From NCBI GenBank assembly GCA_003142755.1, contig PLNK01000057.1, positions 32,712-66,791 of the forward strand: 34,080 nt of DNA, in the 5' to 3' direction. Every line of letters begins with the position of its first letter. Position 1 is the first letter of the stretch. The DNA is from Chloroflexota bacterium (lineage in GTDB: Bacteria; Chloroflexota; Limnocylindria; Limnocylindrales; CSP1-4). The position numbers were made by a program, and so were the translations under genes. Positions 1 to 7,749 of the stretch are shown here, piece after piece. The notes below the pieces were generated by a model, which was not told the origin of the DNA, searched no databases, and saw only the letters and a list, made by a program, of their open reading frames with translations.

Positions 1-1117
1 GAGCGCCACGAGCGCCACGAGCGGCGCCGGCAGCCATAACGTCGCTGCTCGCACCAGCGTGCTGAACCTGGTGGTCGTGGCAGGCGATCAGGGATCAGCG
101 GAGAAGTGCGCGGCCACGATCCTGGGTGCCGCCAGCCGGCACGCGTCGCGTTCGCTGATTCTCTCCGCCGTGGACCCCGAAGGTCCTGCCGGTCTGGAGG
201 CCCGCATCGACGCGCTGGCCATGTCCCCGGCCGGTGGCCGGGCCGAGACCGGCGCCGAAACCGTCCACGTCGTCGTGCGCGGCGAGACCGGCCTGCACCT
301 GGCCTCGATCATCGTGCCGCTGCTCGTCCACGACCTGCCAGTCGCGCTGTGGTGGCCAAACGATCCGCCCCTCGGCTCGCATCGCGCCGATCGACTCCTG
401 CCCATCGCCGACCGGCTCATCGTCGATGGCTCCGCCTGGACGGGCAACGGCCTGGACCTCCTGGGTCTGCTGGCCGTGGCCGCCGAGCAGCATCAACTCG
501 TCGTTGCGGATTGGGCGCTGCTGCGCCAGGCGCGCTGGCGCGAGGCAATCGCGTCGGTCTACGACCTGCCGGACCTGCGGCCGCACCTCGGCGCCGTCCG
601 GCGGATCGAGGTCGAATACGCGGCCGCGGAACCGGGCGACCCGGCGGGCAAGACGAACGTGGTCCGGCCGCTCTACCACGTCGCCTGGCTGGCCTCGCGT
701 TTGGGCATGACCGTGGCCGAGCCGGTCAACCGCGAGTCGGACGGCAGAAGAACCGCCACTCTCCGCCAGAAGGACCACGCGGTGGAGGTGGTGCTGCGCC
801 CGGTCGTGTCGGACCTCGGCGCCGGCTCGACGGTCCGGGTGAAGATCGTTTCGCGGCTTCGGGGCGCCGAGCTGGTCGGCGAGGTGGCCGCCGGAGATCG
901 TTCTGTGGAGGTCATGGTCTGGGACAACGGTCGTGAGCGCGTGCGCCGCGTGTATGTGGCGCCCCGCCTGACCGACGTCGATCTCCTTGGCCGGGCGGTC
1001 GAAGAAGGCGCGGCCGACCCGGTGGCCGTCCATGCCCTGGCTATGGCCGGTCGACTTCTTGGCGTAGAGTCAGCCCTGCACAAGGCAGAACGGCACAGGA
1101 GCCAGGACCATGACTGA
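1..1117 (+). CDS. opcA: Glucose-6-phosphate dehydrogenase assembly protein OpcA (5' truncated by window edge)
   Basis: The reading frame is open from base 2 and carries at least 371 codons. The first GTG (59) lies inside a conserved stretch, RTSVLNLVVVA, so the true start is to the left of the window. OpcA is a soluble protein that assembles or activates glucose-6-phosphate dehydrogenase in Actinobacteria, Cyanobacteria and Chloroflexi. Supporting features are the ALWWPNDPP segment near residue 116 of the visible frame, the LIVDGS segment, and the C-terminal half with alternating strands. The TGA stop (1115-1117) overlaps the ATG of pgl by 8 bases, so the two are co-transcribed; zwf and perhaps tal/gnd would be expected upstream. 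The first 27 bases contain a short 9-base tandem repeat encoding SAT-SAT. The family call is confident. Confidence 0.9.
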   Translation, partial: SATSATSGAGSHNVAARTSVLNLVVVAGDQGSAEKCAATILGAASRHASRSLILSAVDPEGPAGLEARIDALAMSPAGGRAETGAETVHVVVRGETGLHLASIIVPLLVHDLPVALWWPNDPPLGSHRADRLLPIADRLIVDGSAWTGNGLDLLGLLAVAAEQHQLVVADWALLRQARWREAIASVYDLPDLRPHLGAVRRIEVEYAAAEPGDPAGKTNVVRPLYHVAWLASRLGMTVAEPVNRESDGRRTATLRQKDHAVEVVLRPVVSDLGAGSTVRVKIVSRLRGAELVGEVAAGDRSVEVMVWDNGRERVRRVYVAPRLTDVDLLGRAVEEGAADPVAVHALAMAGRLLGVESALHKAERHRSQDHD

Positions 1118-1979
1118 ACAGGAGCCTGACCTCTCTCCATCGTCCGACAGACTGTTCGGCACGGCCGATTCCGCCCTGCCTGCCCCGAACAGAGGCGAGC
1201 CCGAACTGGTCGTCACGGCAAGCCCGGATGCGGCCGCTCACGAGGCAGCGGAGCGGATAGCGGCCGCGCTTATCGCTGCCGTCGAGCGACGGGGCCGGGT
1301 CGACTTCTGCACCACGGGCGGCAACGCGCCCATTCCGATCTACCGGCTCCTGGCGCACGCCCCGCTGGTCGACAAGATCCCGTGGTCACAGGTCCACGTC
1401 TGGTGGGGCGACGACAGGTTCGTGCCACGCGGCCACCCGGAATCGAACGTGACCGCCCTCGACGACGTGCTCCTCGGCGGCGCCGGGTCGACCGGCGGAG
1501 CGCCGCTGCCGACGGCCAACATCCATCCCTTCCCGACCGATCGGGCTCTGGCCGAGTTCCGCGACACGCGCTGGTGCGCCGCGCAATACGCCGAGGAACT
1601 GTGCGCCCAGGTGCCGATGGTCGATGGCAACTGGCCGGGCTTCGACCTCATCTTCGTCGGCGTGGGTGATGACGGGCATGTGCTCTCGTGCTTCCCCGAA
1701 TCGCCCGCCCTGGCCAGCATGGCCTGGACGATGGGCATCCCCGCGCCGAGCCACATCGGCCCGCACCTTCCCCGCGTGACGATCAACCCGCGGTTGCTCG
1801 AAGCGGCGCCGGTCCTCGTCGTCACCTGGGGCGCCGGCAAGGCCGAGGCCCTGGGCCACGTCTTCGGCGAGGTTCGAGACGAGCGCCGCTGGCCGGTCCA
1901 GCGGACGCGCCGGCCGGGCGCGATCTGGATCGTGGACGAAGAGGCGGCCGCCCAGATCCCCGCCAACCTTCGCGGCTAG
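1110..1979 (+). CDS. pgl: 6-phosphogluconolactonase
   Basis: This 289-aa cytosolic enzyme hydrolyses 6-phosphoglucono-1,5-lactone to 6-phosphogluconate, step two of the oxidative pentose-phosphate pathway. Family motifs visible are the phosphate-binding TTGGNAPIPIY (residues 68-78; usually SGGSTP), WGDDRFVP (99-106) with the conserved Asp-Asp-Arg, PESNV, and GVGDDGHVLSCFPES (184-198), matching the GxGxDGHxASLFPG signature with its catalytic His. The ATG at 1110 overlaps the opcA stop and has a purine-rich AGGAGCCAGG just upstream. The first 30 residues are not conserved in type, so a slightly later start is possible. At about 290 residues it is a little longer than the usual 230-260 because of this tail. 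Confidence 0.92.
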   Translation: MTEQEPDLSPSSDRLFGTADSALPAPNRGEPELVVTASPDAAAHEAAERIAAALIAAVERRGRVDFCTTGGNAPIPIYRLLAHAPLVDKIPWSQVHVWWGDDRFVPRGHPESNVTALDDVLLGGAGSTGGAPLPTANIHPFPTDRALAEFRDTRWCAAQYAEELCAQVPMVDGNWPGFDLIFVGVGDDGHVLSCFPESPALASMAWTMGIPAPSHIGPHLPRVTINPRLLEAAPVLVVTWGAGKAEALGHVFGEVRDERRWPVQRTRRPGAIWIVDEEAAAQIPANLRG

Positions 1980-2097
1980 CGACCCCGCCGCCGAGTCGCT
2001 CTCTGCCCTACGATCTTGACCGGTTCGTCGCGGAGCAGCAGCTCGCCTACGGCGGCGCGACGGACGAGGCGACGGACGCGCGGATCGGTAGCCCGGG

Positions 2098-2379
2098 CTA
2101 GCTCTCGCCTTCGGCAGACTCTTTGGCGGCAAGTGCCGCGAGGGCCGCGTTGACGTTGCCGCCGACCGACTTGAGGATCTGGAGGTAGAGCGCCCGATCC
2201 TCTGGCTTCACTGTCGCGGGAACGCCTGATATGGCGGCGGTGGCCGCGGGGGTCGACAGAGCCGCCACTGAGACCTGCGGGGCGGCCGCGGGCGGCGCGG
2301 GCTTCCTTGCGGGCGCATTGGCCGCAGCCGCCGCGCGGGCGGGGGCCGTGGTGGTGGGGTCTACCGCGCTGACGTTCAT
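2098..2379 (-). CDS. Small Ala/Pro-rich hypothetical protein
   Basis: I do not recognise this 93-aa protein. The ATG at 2379 was chosen because a good Shine-Dalgarno (GAGGAAA, about 6 bases upstream) precedes it. The frame also continues upstream to an ATG at 2520, but that extension has no comparable site. Residues 10-60 are almost entirely Ala, Pro, Thr and Val (a flexible linker). The last 30 residues, from VKPEDRALYLQILK to the end, look like an amphipathic helical pair. There is no signal peptide, Cys or membrane segment. It is divergent from the esterase gene at 2603 and convergent with pgl. The strong composition bias lowers confidence that it is translated, but the start signal supports it. 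Confidence 0.5.
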   Translation of the reverse strand: MNVSAVDPTTTAPARAAAAANAPARKPAPPAAAPQVSVAALSTPAATAAISGVPATVKPEDRALYLQILKSVGGNVNAALAALAAKESAEGES

Positions 2380-2602
2380 GACGATTTCCTCGTATGCATA
2401 CTCAGGGTATCGGTCCTGATGACCGTTTCGGGAGCCGACGCCACTGGGAGACTCGGCCTGGACCGCCGGAGTGGTCGAGATCGGGATAGTCGACATCGCC
2501 TCGATATGGCACGATGTCACAGGTCAGAGTTAAGGGGTTCTTGACCAAGAAGCGCGACTGGCCGAGTTGAGCAGTCGCTGGTGGCGTTGGATGGAGTGTT
2601 GA

Positions 2603-4276
2603 ATGAGAGGGATCGCATTCCTGCGTCCCGCCGGTTGGCTAGCCGCAGCCACGGTCGTGGTCAGGCGTACCATCCGCAGGATCGCCCGTCCGGCCATCGC
2701 AATCGCGTCGGCTGCATTGTTGCTTCTTGCCGTCAACGCCACGGACTTCACCCATGGCGCCGTCTCGAGCCTGGTGATCATGGGCTTCGATCCGGACCGA
2801 GCCCAACTCATCACCTCGCTGGTCATCTGCGCCGTCACGGCCTTCGTGGCGTACCTGTGCGGCAATCTGTTCGTAACGGCCGTCCTGCTCGGACTCGTCG
2901 CGGGAGGCGCCCTGTACGGGGAGACATTCGCGCAAGAGACGACTTCGGCCCTGGCTCAGACCGGGGCAGCCGGGGTCTTCGACCCGGGAGGATGGCTTCT
3001 GACCCTGGTGACTCTCCTGTTCAGCGGGCTCGTGGTCGCCTGGTCGGCGGCTACCCTGTGTCGCCCGGTCCGCCGCGACCTGGTGGCATCAGGTGTGGCC
3101 CTCGTTCACACGGCCGGAGAGCGGAGGGCCCGCGGGCGGGCCCTGGCGAAACCTATCGTGGTGGTGGTCGTCACGGCTCTGCTCGTGGTCTGCGGCCCGA
3201 CGTTCGGGGACATGCTCAACTACACGCCCGACTTGCACATGCTTGCCGGCGCGGCCCCGTTGCCGCCCCTCAACGGCGGCCCGGGCGCGCTGCCGGTCGA
3301 AGTGCCGTCCGACGAGCCGGGCGAGGCATCGCCCTCGACCTCACCGATGCCGACGGGCTCGCCGGTCTCGTCACCGAGTGCCTCTCCCTCGCCCACGAGC
3401 CAGCCCTTCGCAACGCCACGGGCTACCCCCTCTCCCACGCCGGACCCCGGCACATCCCCCTGGACCTCCTGGAGGCCGTCGGGCGAAGGTCAGGTAGTGA
3501 CCGACAGCCTGGCCGCTCCGTGGGTGGGCGGCACGACGATCAACCTATCGGTCTATCTCCCGCCCGGGTACCAGACCGGCCACCGGCACTACCCAGTTCT
3601 GTACGAGCCGGCCTTTTCGTTTACGCAGTGGGACAAGGCGTTCAACGCGAAGTCGGAGATCGACCTGCTCATCGACGAGGGAACGATGCCCCCCTCGATC
3701 GTAGTTTTCATCGATGCCTCCGGCGGTCCCTACCCGGACAGCGAATGTGCGGATTCAACAGACGGCCAGGAGTGGATGGGCCGCTTCATGGGAACGACCG
3801 TTCCCGACCACATAGACGCCACCTACAGAACCATACCCAGCCCGGCCGCCCGGACCCTGATCGGGTTCTCACAGGGCGGCTATTGCGCGGCCATCCTGAC
3901 CCTCGACTACCCCGCCGTCTTCGGCAACGCCATTTCGTTCTCGGGCTACTACCACGCGGGTGTTGGTGCAACCAACGCCTGGCGCCCGTTCGGCCGCGAC
4001 CAGGCCATCCTCGATCAGCTCTCGCCCACGCTCGTGGCTCCGAAACTGCCTGTGGAGGCGCGTTCCCGGTTGTACTTCATCGTGGAATACGATCCAAGCG
4101 TCGGATTTGACGCCCGAGAGGCGGACGCCTTTGTCGCTGCTCTGAAGGGGTGGGGCTACGCCTACACCGTCCTCACGTCCGGGCTGCATCACAGCTGGAC
4201 CGAGGTTCGGCAGGGGTTGGGCCCGACCATGGCCCTGGTCGGCGCCCGGCAAGCCGCAGCTGGCGTGTTCAGCTGA
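2603..4276 (+). CDS. Membrane-anchored esterase D / alpha-beta hydrolase family protein
   Basis: This 557-aa protein has an N-terminal membrane domain and a C-terminal hydrolase. About five hydrophobic helices occur near residues 31-46, 64-86, 89-110, 130-152 and 184-200. A Ser/Pro/Thr linker (about 237-290) follows, then an esterase-D/antigen-85-like domain (PF00756 type) from about 298 to the end. The nucleophile elbow is GFSQGGY with Ser423. HHSW (His529/His530) supplies the catalytic His, and an acidic residue around Asp497-Asp503 is the likely third member. The hydrolase would sit outside the cell, tethered by its linker. Substrates in the family include acyl esters, trehalose mycolates and phenolic esters; none can be chosen here. 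The ATG has GGATGGAG upstream. A hairpin follows the stop. It is transcribed alone. Confidence 0.82.
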   Translation: MRGIAFLRPAGWLAAATVVVRRTIRRIARPAIAIASAALLLLAVNATDFTHGAVSSLVIMGFDPDRAQLITSLVICAVTAFVAYLCGNLFVTAVLLGLVAGGALYGETFAQETTSALAQTGAAGVFDPGGWLLTLVTLLFSGLVVAWSAATLCRPVRRDLVASGVALVHTAGERRARGRALAKPIVVVVVTALLVVCGPTFGDMLNYTPDLHMLAGAAPLPPLNGGPGALPVEVPSDEPGEASPSTSPMPTGSPVSSPSASPSPTSQPFATPRATPSPTPDPGTSPWTSWRPSGEGQVVTDSLAAPWVGGTTINLSVYLPPGYQTGHRHYPVLYEPAFSFTQWDKAFNAKSEIDLLIDEGTMPPSIVVFIDASGGPYPDSECADSTDGQEWMGRFMGTTVPDHIDATYRTIPSPAARTLIGFSQGGYCAAILTLDYPAVFGNAISFSGYYHAGVGATNAWRPFGRDQAILDQLSPTLVAPKLPVEARSRLYFIVEYDPSVGFDAREADAFVAALKGWGYAYTVLTSGLHHSWTEVRQGLGPTMALVGARQAAAGVFS

Positions 4277-4284
4277 CACGGCGA

Positions 4285-4312
4285 GGGCCGCCGCTCCGAG
4301 GAACGACGGCCC
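4285..4312. terminator. Hairpin between convergent genes
   Basis: The arms GGGCCGCCG (4285-4293) and CGACGGCCC (4304-4312) pair with one mismatch around a 10-base loop. It lies between the stop of the esterase gene and the stop of the convergent membrane protein gene. There is no U-run on either strand, so termination is inferred from position and stem strength only. Confidence 0.35.
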
Positions 4313-4343
4313 CAACGCGTGCTCCCAGACCCACGAGCGAAGG

Positions 4344-4970
4344 TCAGGCGATCTCGGCGGCCTCGAACTTCGTCTGGCGCATGAACCACACGAACATCAC
4401 CGCGCCGGTGGCAGCGAAGCCGAGCAGGCTGAGGTTGAGGATCGGATACGAGACGTCCATGTTCGACCCCGACACGAGCGCTCCGGGGATGCCGCCCAGG
4501 TTCGCGATCGCGTTCAGGGAGTCGACCTGGTCGCCGGCCTCGACGCCGTATATCTGCGGGATGATGTACAGCATCGAGGCTACGACCAGCAGGATCGAGA
4601 CGATCCGGTAGGTCGTCGGATTGTCGTCCGAGTCGCCGGTGACCTTGAAGAGCAGGGCCCAGAAGAGCACCAACGCGGCAAGCGGAGCCGTGATCGGGAC
4701 GCCCAGGTCGGGACTCAGGTAGAGGTTGGGGAAGAGGAAGATCGCGCTCAGGGCGAGGGTCACCACCATCAGTCCGTCGCGCATCAGGACGTAGCTCAGC
4801 CACCACACGTCGCCACCGAAGCGGAGCGTCAGGGTCTGCAGGTAGCGGACGATGTACGGTCGGGCGAAGTGGAGCGACAGAGTGAAGGCCCACAGGATCG
4901 GCAGCACGGCGGCTACGGAGAGGATCAGCCAGTACTGGGTTCCCTGGACGAGAGCTTGCTGGTCATTCAT
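4344..4970 (-). CDS. Five-helix membrane protein, second subunit of paralogous pair
   Basis: This 208-aa integral membrane protein has no family I recognise. Predicted helices are near residues 12-35, 55-80, 88-108, 119-142 and 172-196. It is a paralogue of the product of the adjacent gene (4980-5612): both share, at nearly the same positions, LH-x-ARPY (His34 here), TLRxGxDxWWxxYVxMRD (residues 48-65) and a D-L-x-x-PIT motif. The gene follows its paralogue by 9 bases, and its Shine-Dalgarno (AGGAG) overlaps the preceding TAG stop, so translation is coupled. Lying downstream of an FeS flavoprotein gene, it is inferred to be part of a membrane anchor or quinone-reacting module. The single conserved His could bind haem, but one His per subunit is not proof. 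Confidence 0.75.
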   Translation of the reverse strand: MNDQQALVQGTQYWLILSVAAVLPILWAFTLSLHFARPYIVRYLQTLTLRFGGDVWWLSYVLMRDGLMVVTLALSAIFLFPNLYLSPDLGVPITAPLAALVLFWALLFKVTGDSDDNPTTYRIVSILLVVASMLYIIPQIYGVEAGDQVDSLNAIANLGGIPGALVSGSNMDVSYPILNLSLLGFAATGAVMFVWFMRQTKFEAAEIA

Positions 4971-4979
4971 CGTGATCTC

Positions 4980-5612
4980 CTAGCTCTGCGCCACGGGCTG
5001 GCTGGGCGCGGCCGCGTCGGCCTTGCGGGGCGGAGGAGAGGCCAGGCGGAGGTTGTAGACGACCGCCGCCACTCCGAGCACGCCGACGATGGCCTGAGAC
5101 AGATAGCACAGCACCAGGGCCCACGTCGGGTTCTGAGAGCTCACCAGGATCGAGGCGAGCTGCGTGGCGATGCTGCTGTTGACCATCGTGACCTGGCTGC
5201 CCAGGAGATAGGGCACCAGGTACAGCGAGGCGCCAATGCCGATCAGGAAGGTCTGCGCCTGGAAGCTACGGGCATCGGCATCGCCCCTGGTCATGAGTTT
5301 GAGGATCAGCGCGGCGAAGGCGAATGCGCCTGCCAGACCGCCGGTGATCGGCAGATCGTTGTTCTTGACCACGTCCGGGTAGAAGTAGATGAAGCTGCCC
5401 AGGAATACCTGGAGCAGGAAGACATCCCGCATCCCGACGTAGATCGTCCACCACAGGTCCGCTCCCAGACGCAGCGTGAACTTGCGTGTCAGGGCCAGCA
5501 TGTACGGCCTGGCCAGGTGCAGGGCCACGGCGAGCAGCCAGAGCGCGACGAGCGCGGCCGCTATCGTCCCTTCGATGAATTGCTCGGCGGCGCCGAATGC
5601 GGGGGAACTCAT
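4980..5612 (-). CDS. Five-helix membrane protein, first subunit of paralogous pair
   Basis: This 210-aa membrane protein has helices near residues 14-36, 54-77, 86-107, 116-140 and 166-190, and a Pro/Ala-rich cytoplasmic tail. It shares with the 4344-4970 product the block LHLARPY (His32), TLRLGADLWW and YVGMRD (residues 46-63), so the two arose by duplication. Its ATG shares one base with the TGA of the upstream flavoprotein gene (TGATG), which indicates translational coupling and probably stoichiometric production. No Pfam-type family is recognised. The conserved charged residues (Arg, Asp) within and beside helix 2 suggest a functional site at the membrane face, not a passive anchor. Role inferred: membrane partner of the ferredoxin/GltD flavoprotein. 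Confidence 0.75.
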   Translation of the reverse strand: MSSPAFGAAEQFIEGTIAAALVALWLLAVALHLARPYMLALTRKFTLRLGADLWWTIYVGMRDVFLLQVFLGSFIYFYPDVVKNNDLPITGGLAGAFAFAALILKLMTRGDADARSFQAQTFLIGIGASLYLVPYLLGSQVTMVNSSIATQLASILVSSQNPTWALVLCYLSQAIVGVLGVAAVVYNLRLASPPPRKADAAAPSQPVAQS

Positions 5613-7624
5613 CAGTCTCGACCTCCTGTGATCGACTCCGGCGTGGTCGCCGATTCGGCGAGCGTTGGCCGGCCCATCGGCGCCGGCGGTCGTTCCACGG
5701 TTGAAGCAACTGGGCGATCCGTTGGCCCGCGCCCCGACTGGACGTGGACCTGTTCACAGCGGTAGACGGAGTCGCAGCGGAAGCAGCGCGATGCTTCGGC
5801 CTTCGCCGCACCCGGCTCCAGGCTGGGTTGTGTTGCGGCGAAGGAGCCCGGCTTGTAGGCCGGCAGCGCCATGCCGATTCGCGGCCGCGTGGCGAGATCG
5901 ACCGTCAGGACGGGCTCTGGCGCCTTCGGCACGCGAACCGTGGCCATGATCTCGGCCTCGCCGTCGCGACTGCCGGACAGGTACTCGTGGATCGAGCCGG
6001 CCGCGCGGCGTCCGGCGCCGACGGCGTGGATGATCGTCTTGGCGCCCGACACGACGTCGCCGCCGGCGAAGACACCCTTGCGCCCGGTGGCCTGGCCGGC
6101 ATCCGCCACGATCCCGGAGAAGCCGCTGGTCTCGATGCCGACACCCGCGGGCAGGATCGACGGGTCGGGCTCTTCGCCGACGGCCACCATGACCGTTGCG
6201 GCGTCGATGCCGCGATCGCTGCCGGGGATTGGCTCGTAGACGGCCCGTCCGCCTTCGAACTTGCCGGTCGGTCGTTGCTTGATGTACTTGATCGAGGTAA
6301 CGCCCTTGTCGGTGCCCTTGACCTCCGTCACGGCCGCTTCGAACAGGATGGCGATGCCCTCGTGCTCGGCCGCCTCGACCTCCTCGGCCTGGGCGGGCAT
6401 GTCGGACCGTCCGCGGCGGTACAGGACCGTGACCGACCTGGCTCCGGACCGGAGCGCGGACCGGGCCGCGTCCATGGCGGTGCTGCCGCCGCCGACGACC
6501 ACGACCGAGCCGGCCAGCACGGGCTTCTCGCCGAGGTTGACCTGCTTGAGGAAGAGCGTCGCCGGGACGACGCCCGGTAGACCGTCACCGGGGACGCCGA
6601 GCTTGCGACTGCGCGATGCGCCCGTGGCCAGGAACACGGCCTGGTACCTGGCCTCGAGATCGGCCAGGGTGAAGTCGCGGCCCATGGCGCTGTCGAGCTT
6701 GAGCTCCACGCCCAAGCCTACGATGCGGTCGATCTCCTCGCACAGCACCGTCCGGGGCAGGCGGTATTCGGGAATGCCGATGGCCATCATGCCGCCCGGC
6801 ACCGGCATGGCTTCGAACACGGTCACGCAGTATCCGAGCCGGGCCAGGTAGTACGCCGCCGACATGCCGGCCGGTCCGCCGCCGACGATCGCGACCGTCT
6901 CTTTGCGGCGATTGGCGGGCGGGGCGACCGGGGGCAGCTTGCCCTGCTCAACGGCGAAACGCTTCAGACGACGGATGGCGATCGGTTCATCGAGCGTGCC
7001 GCGCCGGCAGACCGACTCGCAGGGCGCGGTGCAGATCCAACCGCACACGGATGGGAACGGATTGACCTCCGCCGCGACCGCGTAGGCCTCGTCGTATCGA
7101 CCCTGGCCGATGAGCCCGACGTATCGTCCGGCGTCCGTTCCGGCGGGGCAGGCGTCCTGGCACGGGGCGATGGGGTCGCGGCGGGCGTCGGTCACCATGG
7201 ACCGCCAGACCTGCCAGTCCTGCGGCCGCTCGCTCGTCCGCCAGCGGAATAGGTCGCCCCAGGGCGAGACGCGAGCCGGCTTGAGGGATTCGCGAGTGAC
7301 CTCGCCGAGCGGCTGCCAGGCCGGGGCCGGGTCCACGGGCCTGTTGACCGGGCCCTGACGAGCGGCCAGCGGGGTCGCTCCGACTACGCTGTCCAGGAGC
7401 ACCACGTGAGTCGGGCACTCGCGGACGCATATGCCGCAGCCAATGCACTCACCGACCTGGATCGGGAATTCCATCATCCAGTTGAAGGGCGCCCCGAAGA
7501 CTCCGCCCCCCTCAACCCCCGGCCGTTGCGGCCGGGTCATGTCAAGGGCTTGAACCGGGCAGACGTCCATGCAGACGCCGCAGTTCAGACAGCCCTCGTT
7601 CTGGATCTGGATCCGATAGCCCAT
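5612..7624 (-). CDS. Ferredoxin-GltD fusion: FAD/NAD(P)-dependent FeS oxidoreductase (AegA-like architecture)
   Basis: This 670-aa cytoplasmic electron-transfer flavoprotein begins with two 4Fe-4S motifs: C12-x2-C15-x2-C18-x3-C22 and C60-x2-C63-x2-C66-x3-C70. A GltD-type FeS domain follows (C155, C159, C194, C198, C202, C206), then an FAD Rossmann motif VAIVGGGPAGMSAA (about 245-258). Next come an NAD(P) Rossmann motif GGGSTAMDAARSALR (378-392) with YRRGRSDMPA typical of NADPH binding, and the closing FAD motif GVFAGGDVVSGAKT. Three more Cys (C614, C617, C623) form an extra cluster near the C-terminus. The order resembles AegA/YgfT and glutamate synthase small subunit. ATG 7624 was chosen over 7663 because AGAGG lies 6 bases upstream. 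It is coupled (TGATG) to two paralogous membrane proteins, so electrons probably pass between NAD(P)H, ferredoxin and the membrane. No glutamate synthase large subunit is adjacent. Confidence 0.87.
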   Translation of the reverse strand: MGYRIQIQNEGCLNCGVCMDVCPVQALDMTRPQRPGVEGGGVFGAPFNWMMEFPIQVGECIGCGICVRECPTHVVLLDSVVGATPLAARQGPVNRPVDPAPAWQPLGEVTRESLKPARVSPWGDLFRWRTSERPQDWQVWRSMVTDARRDPIAPCQDACPAGTDAGRYVGLIGQGRYDEAYAVAAEVNPFPSVCGWICTAPCESVCRRGTLDEPIAIRRLKRFAVEQGKLPPVAPPANRRKETVAIVGGGPAGMSAAYYLARLGYCVTVFEAMPVPGGMMAIGIPEYRLPRTVLCEEIDRIVGLGVELKLDSAMGRDFTLADLEARYQAVFLATGASRSRKLGVPGDGLPGVVPATLFLKQVNLGEKPVLAGSVVVVGGGSTAMDAARSALRSGARSVTVLYRRGRSDMPAQAEEVEAAEHEGIAILFEAAVTEVKGTDKGVTSIKYIKQRPTGKFEGGRAVYEPIPGSDRGIDAATVMVAVGEEPDPSILPAGVGIETSGFSGIVADAGQATGRKGVFAGGDVVSGAKTIIHAVGAGRRAAGSIHEYLSGSRDGEAEIMATVRVPKAPEPVLTVDLATRPRIGMALPAYKPGSFAATQPSLEPGAAKAEASRCFRCDSVYRCEQVHVQSGRGPTDRPVASTVERPPAPMGRPTLAESATTPESITGGRD

Positions 7625-7749
7625 GGGACGCCTCTGGCCGTGCGAGTTGCTCGACCAGAGCATGGCCTGGGTGGCGGCTGGCTACATGTGCCGGAAGAAA
7701 GCAACGATCCTACCCGGCCGGGTGGGCTGGCGATTCCACCCGCCCCTAC

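Noticed and set aside
2581-4110. Plus-strand 509-codon frame overlapping the esterase gene
   Set aside because: It is Arg/Gly/Pro-rich and out of frame with the intact esterase domain and its good ribosome site.
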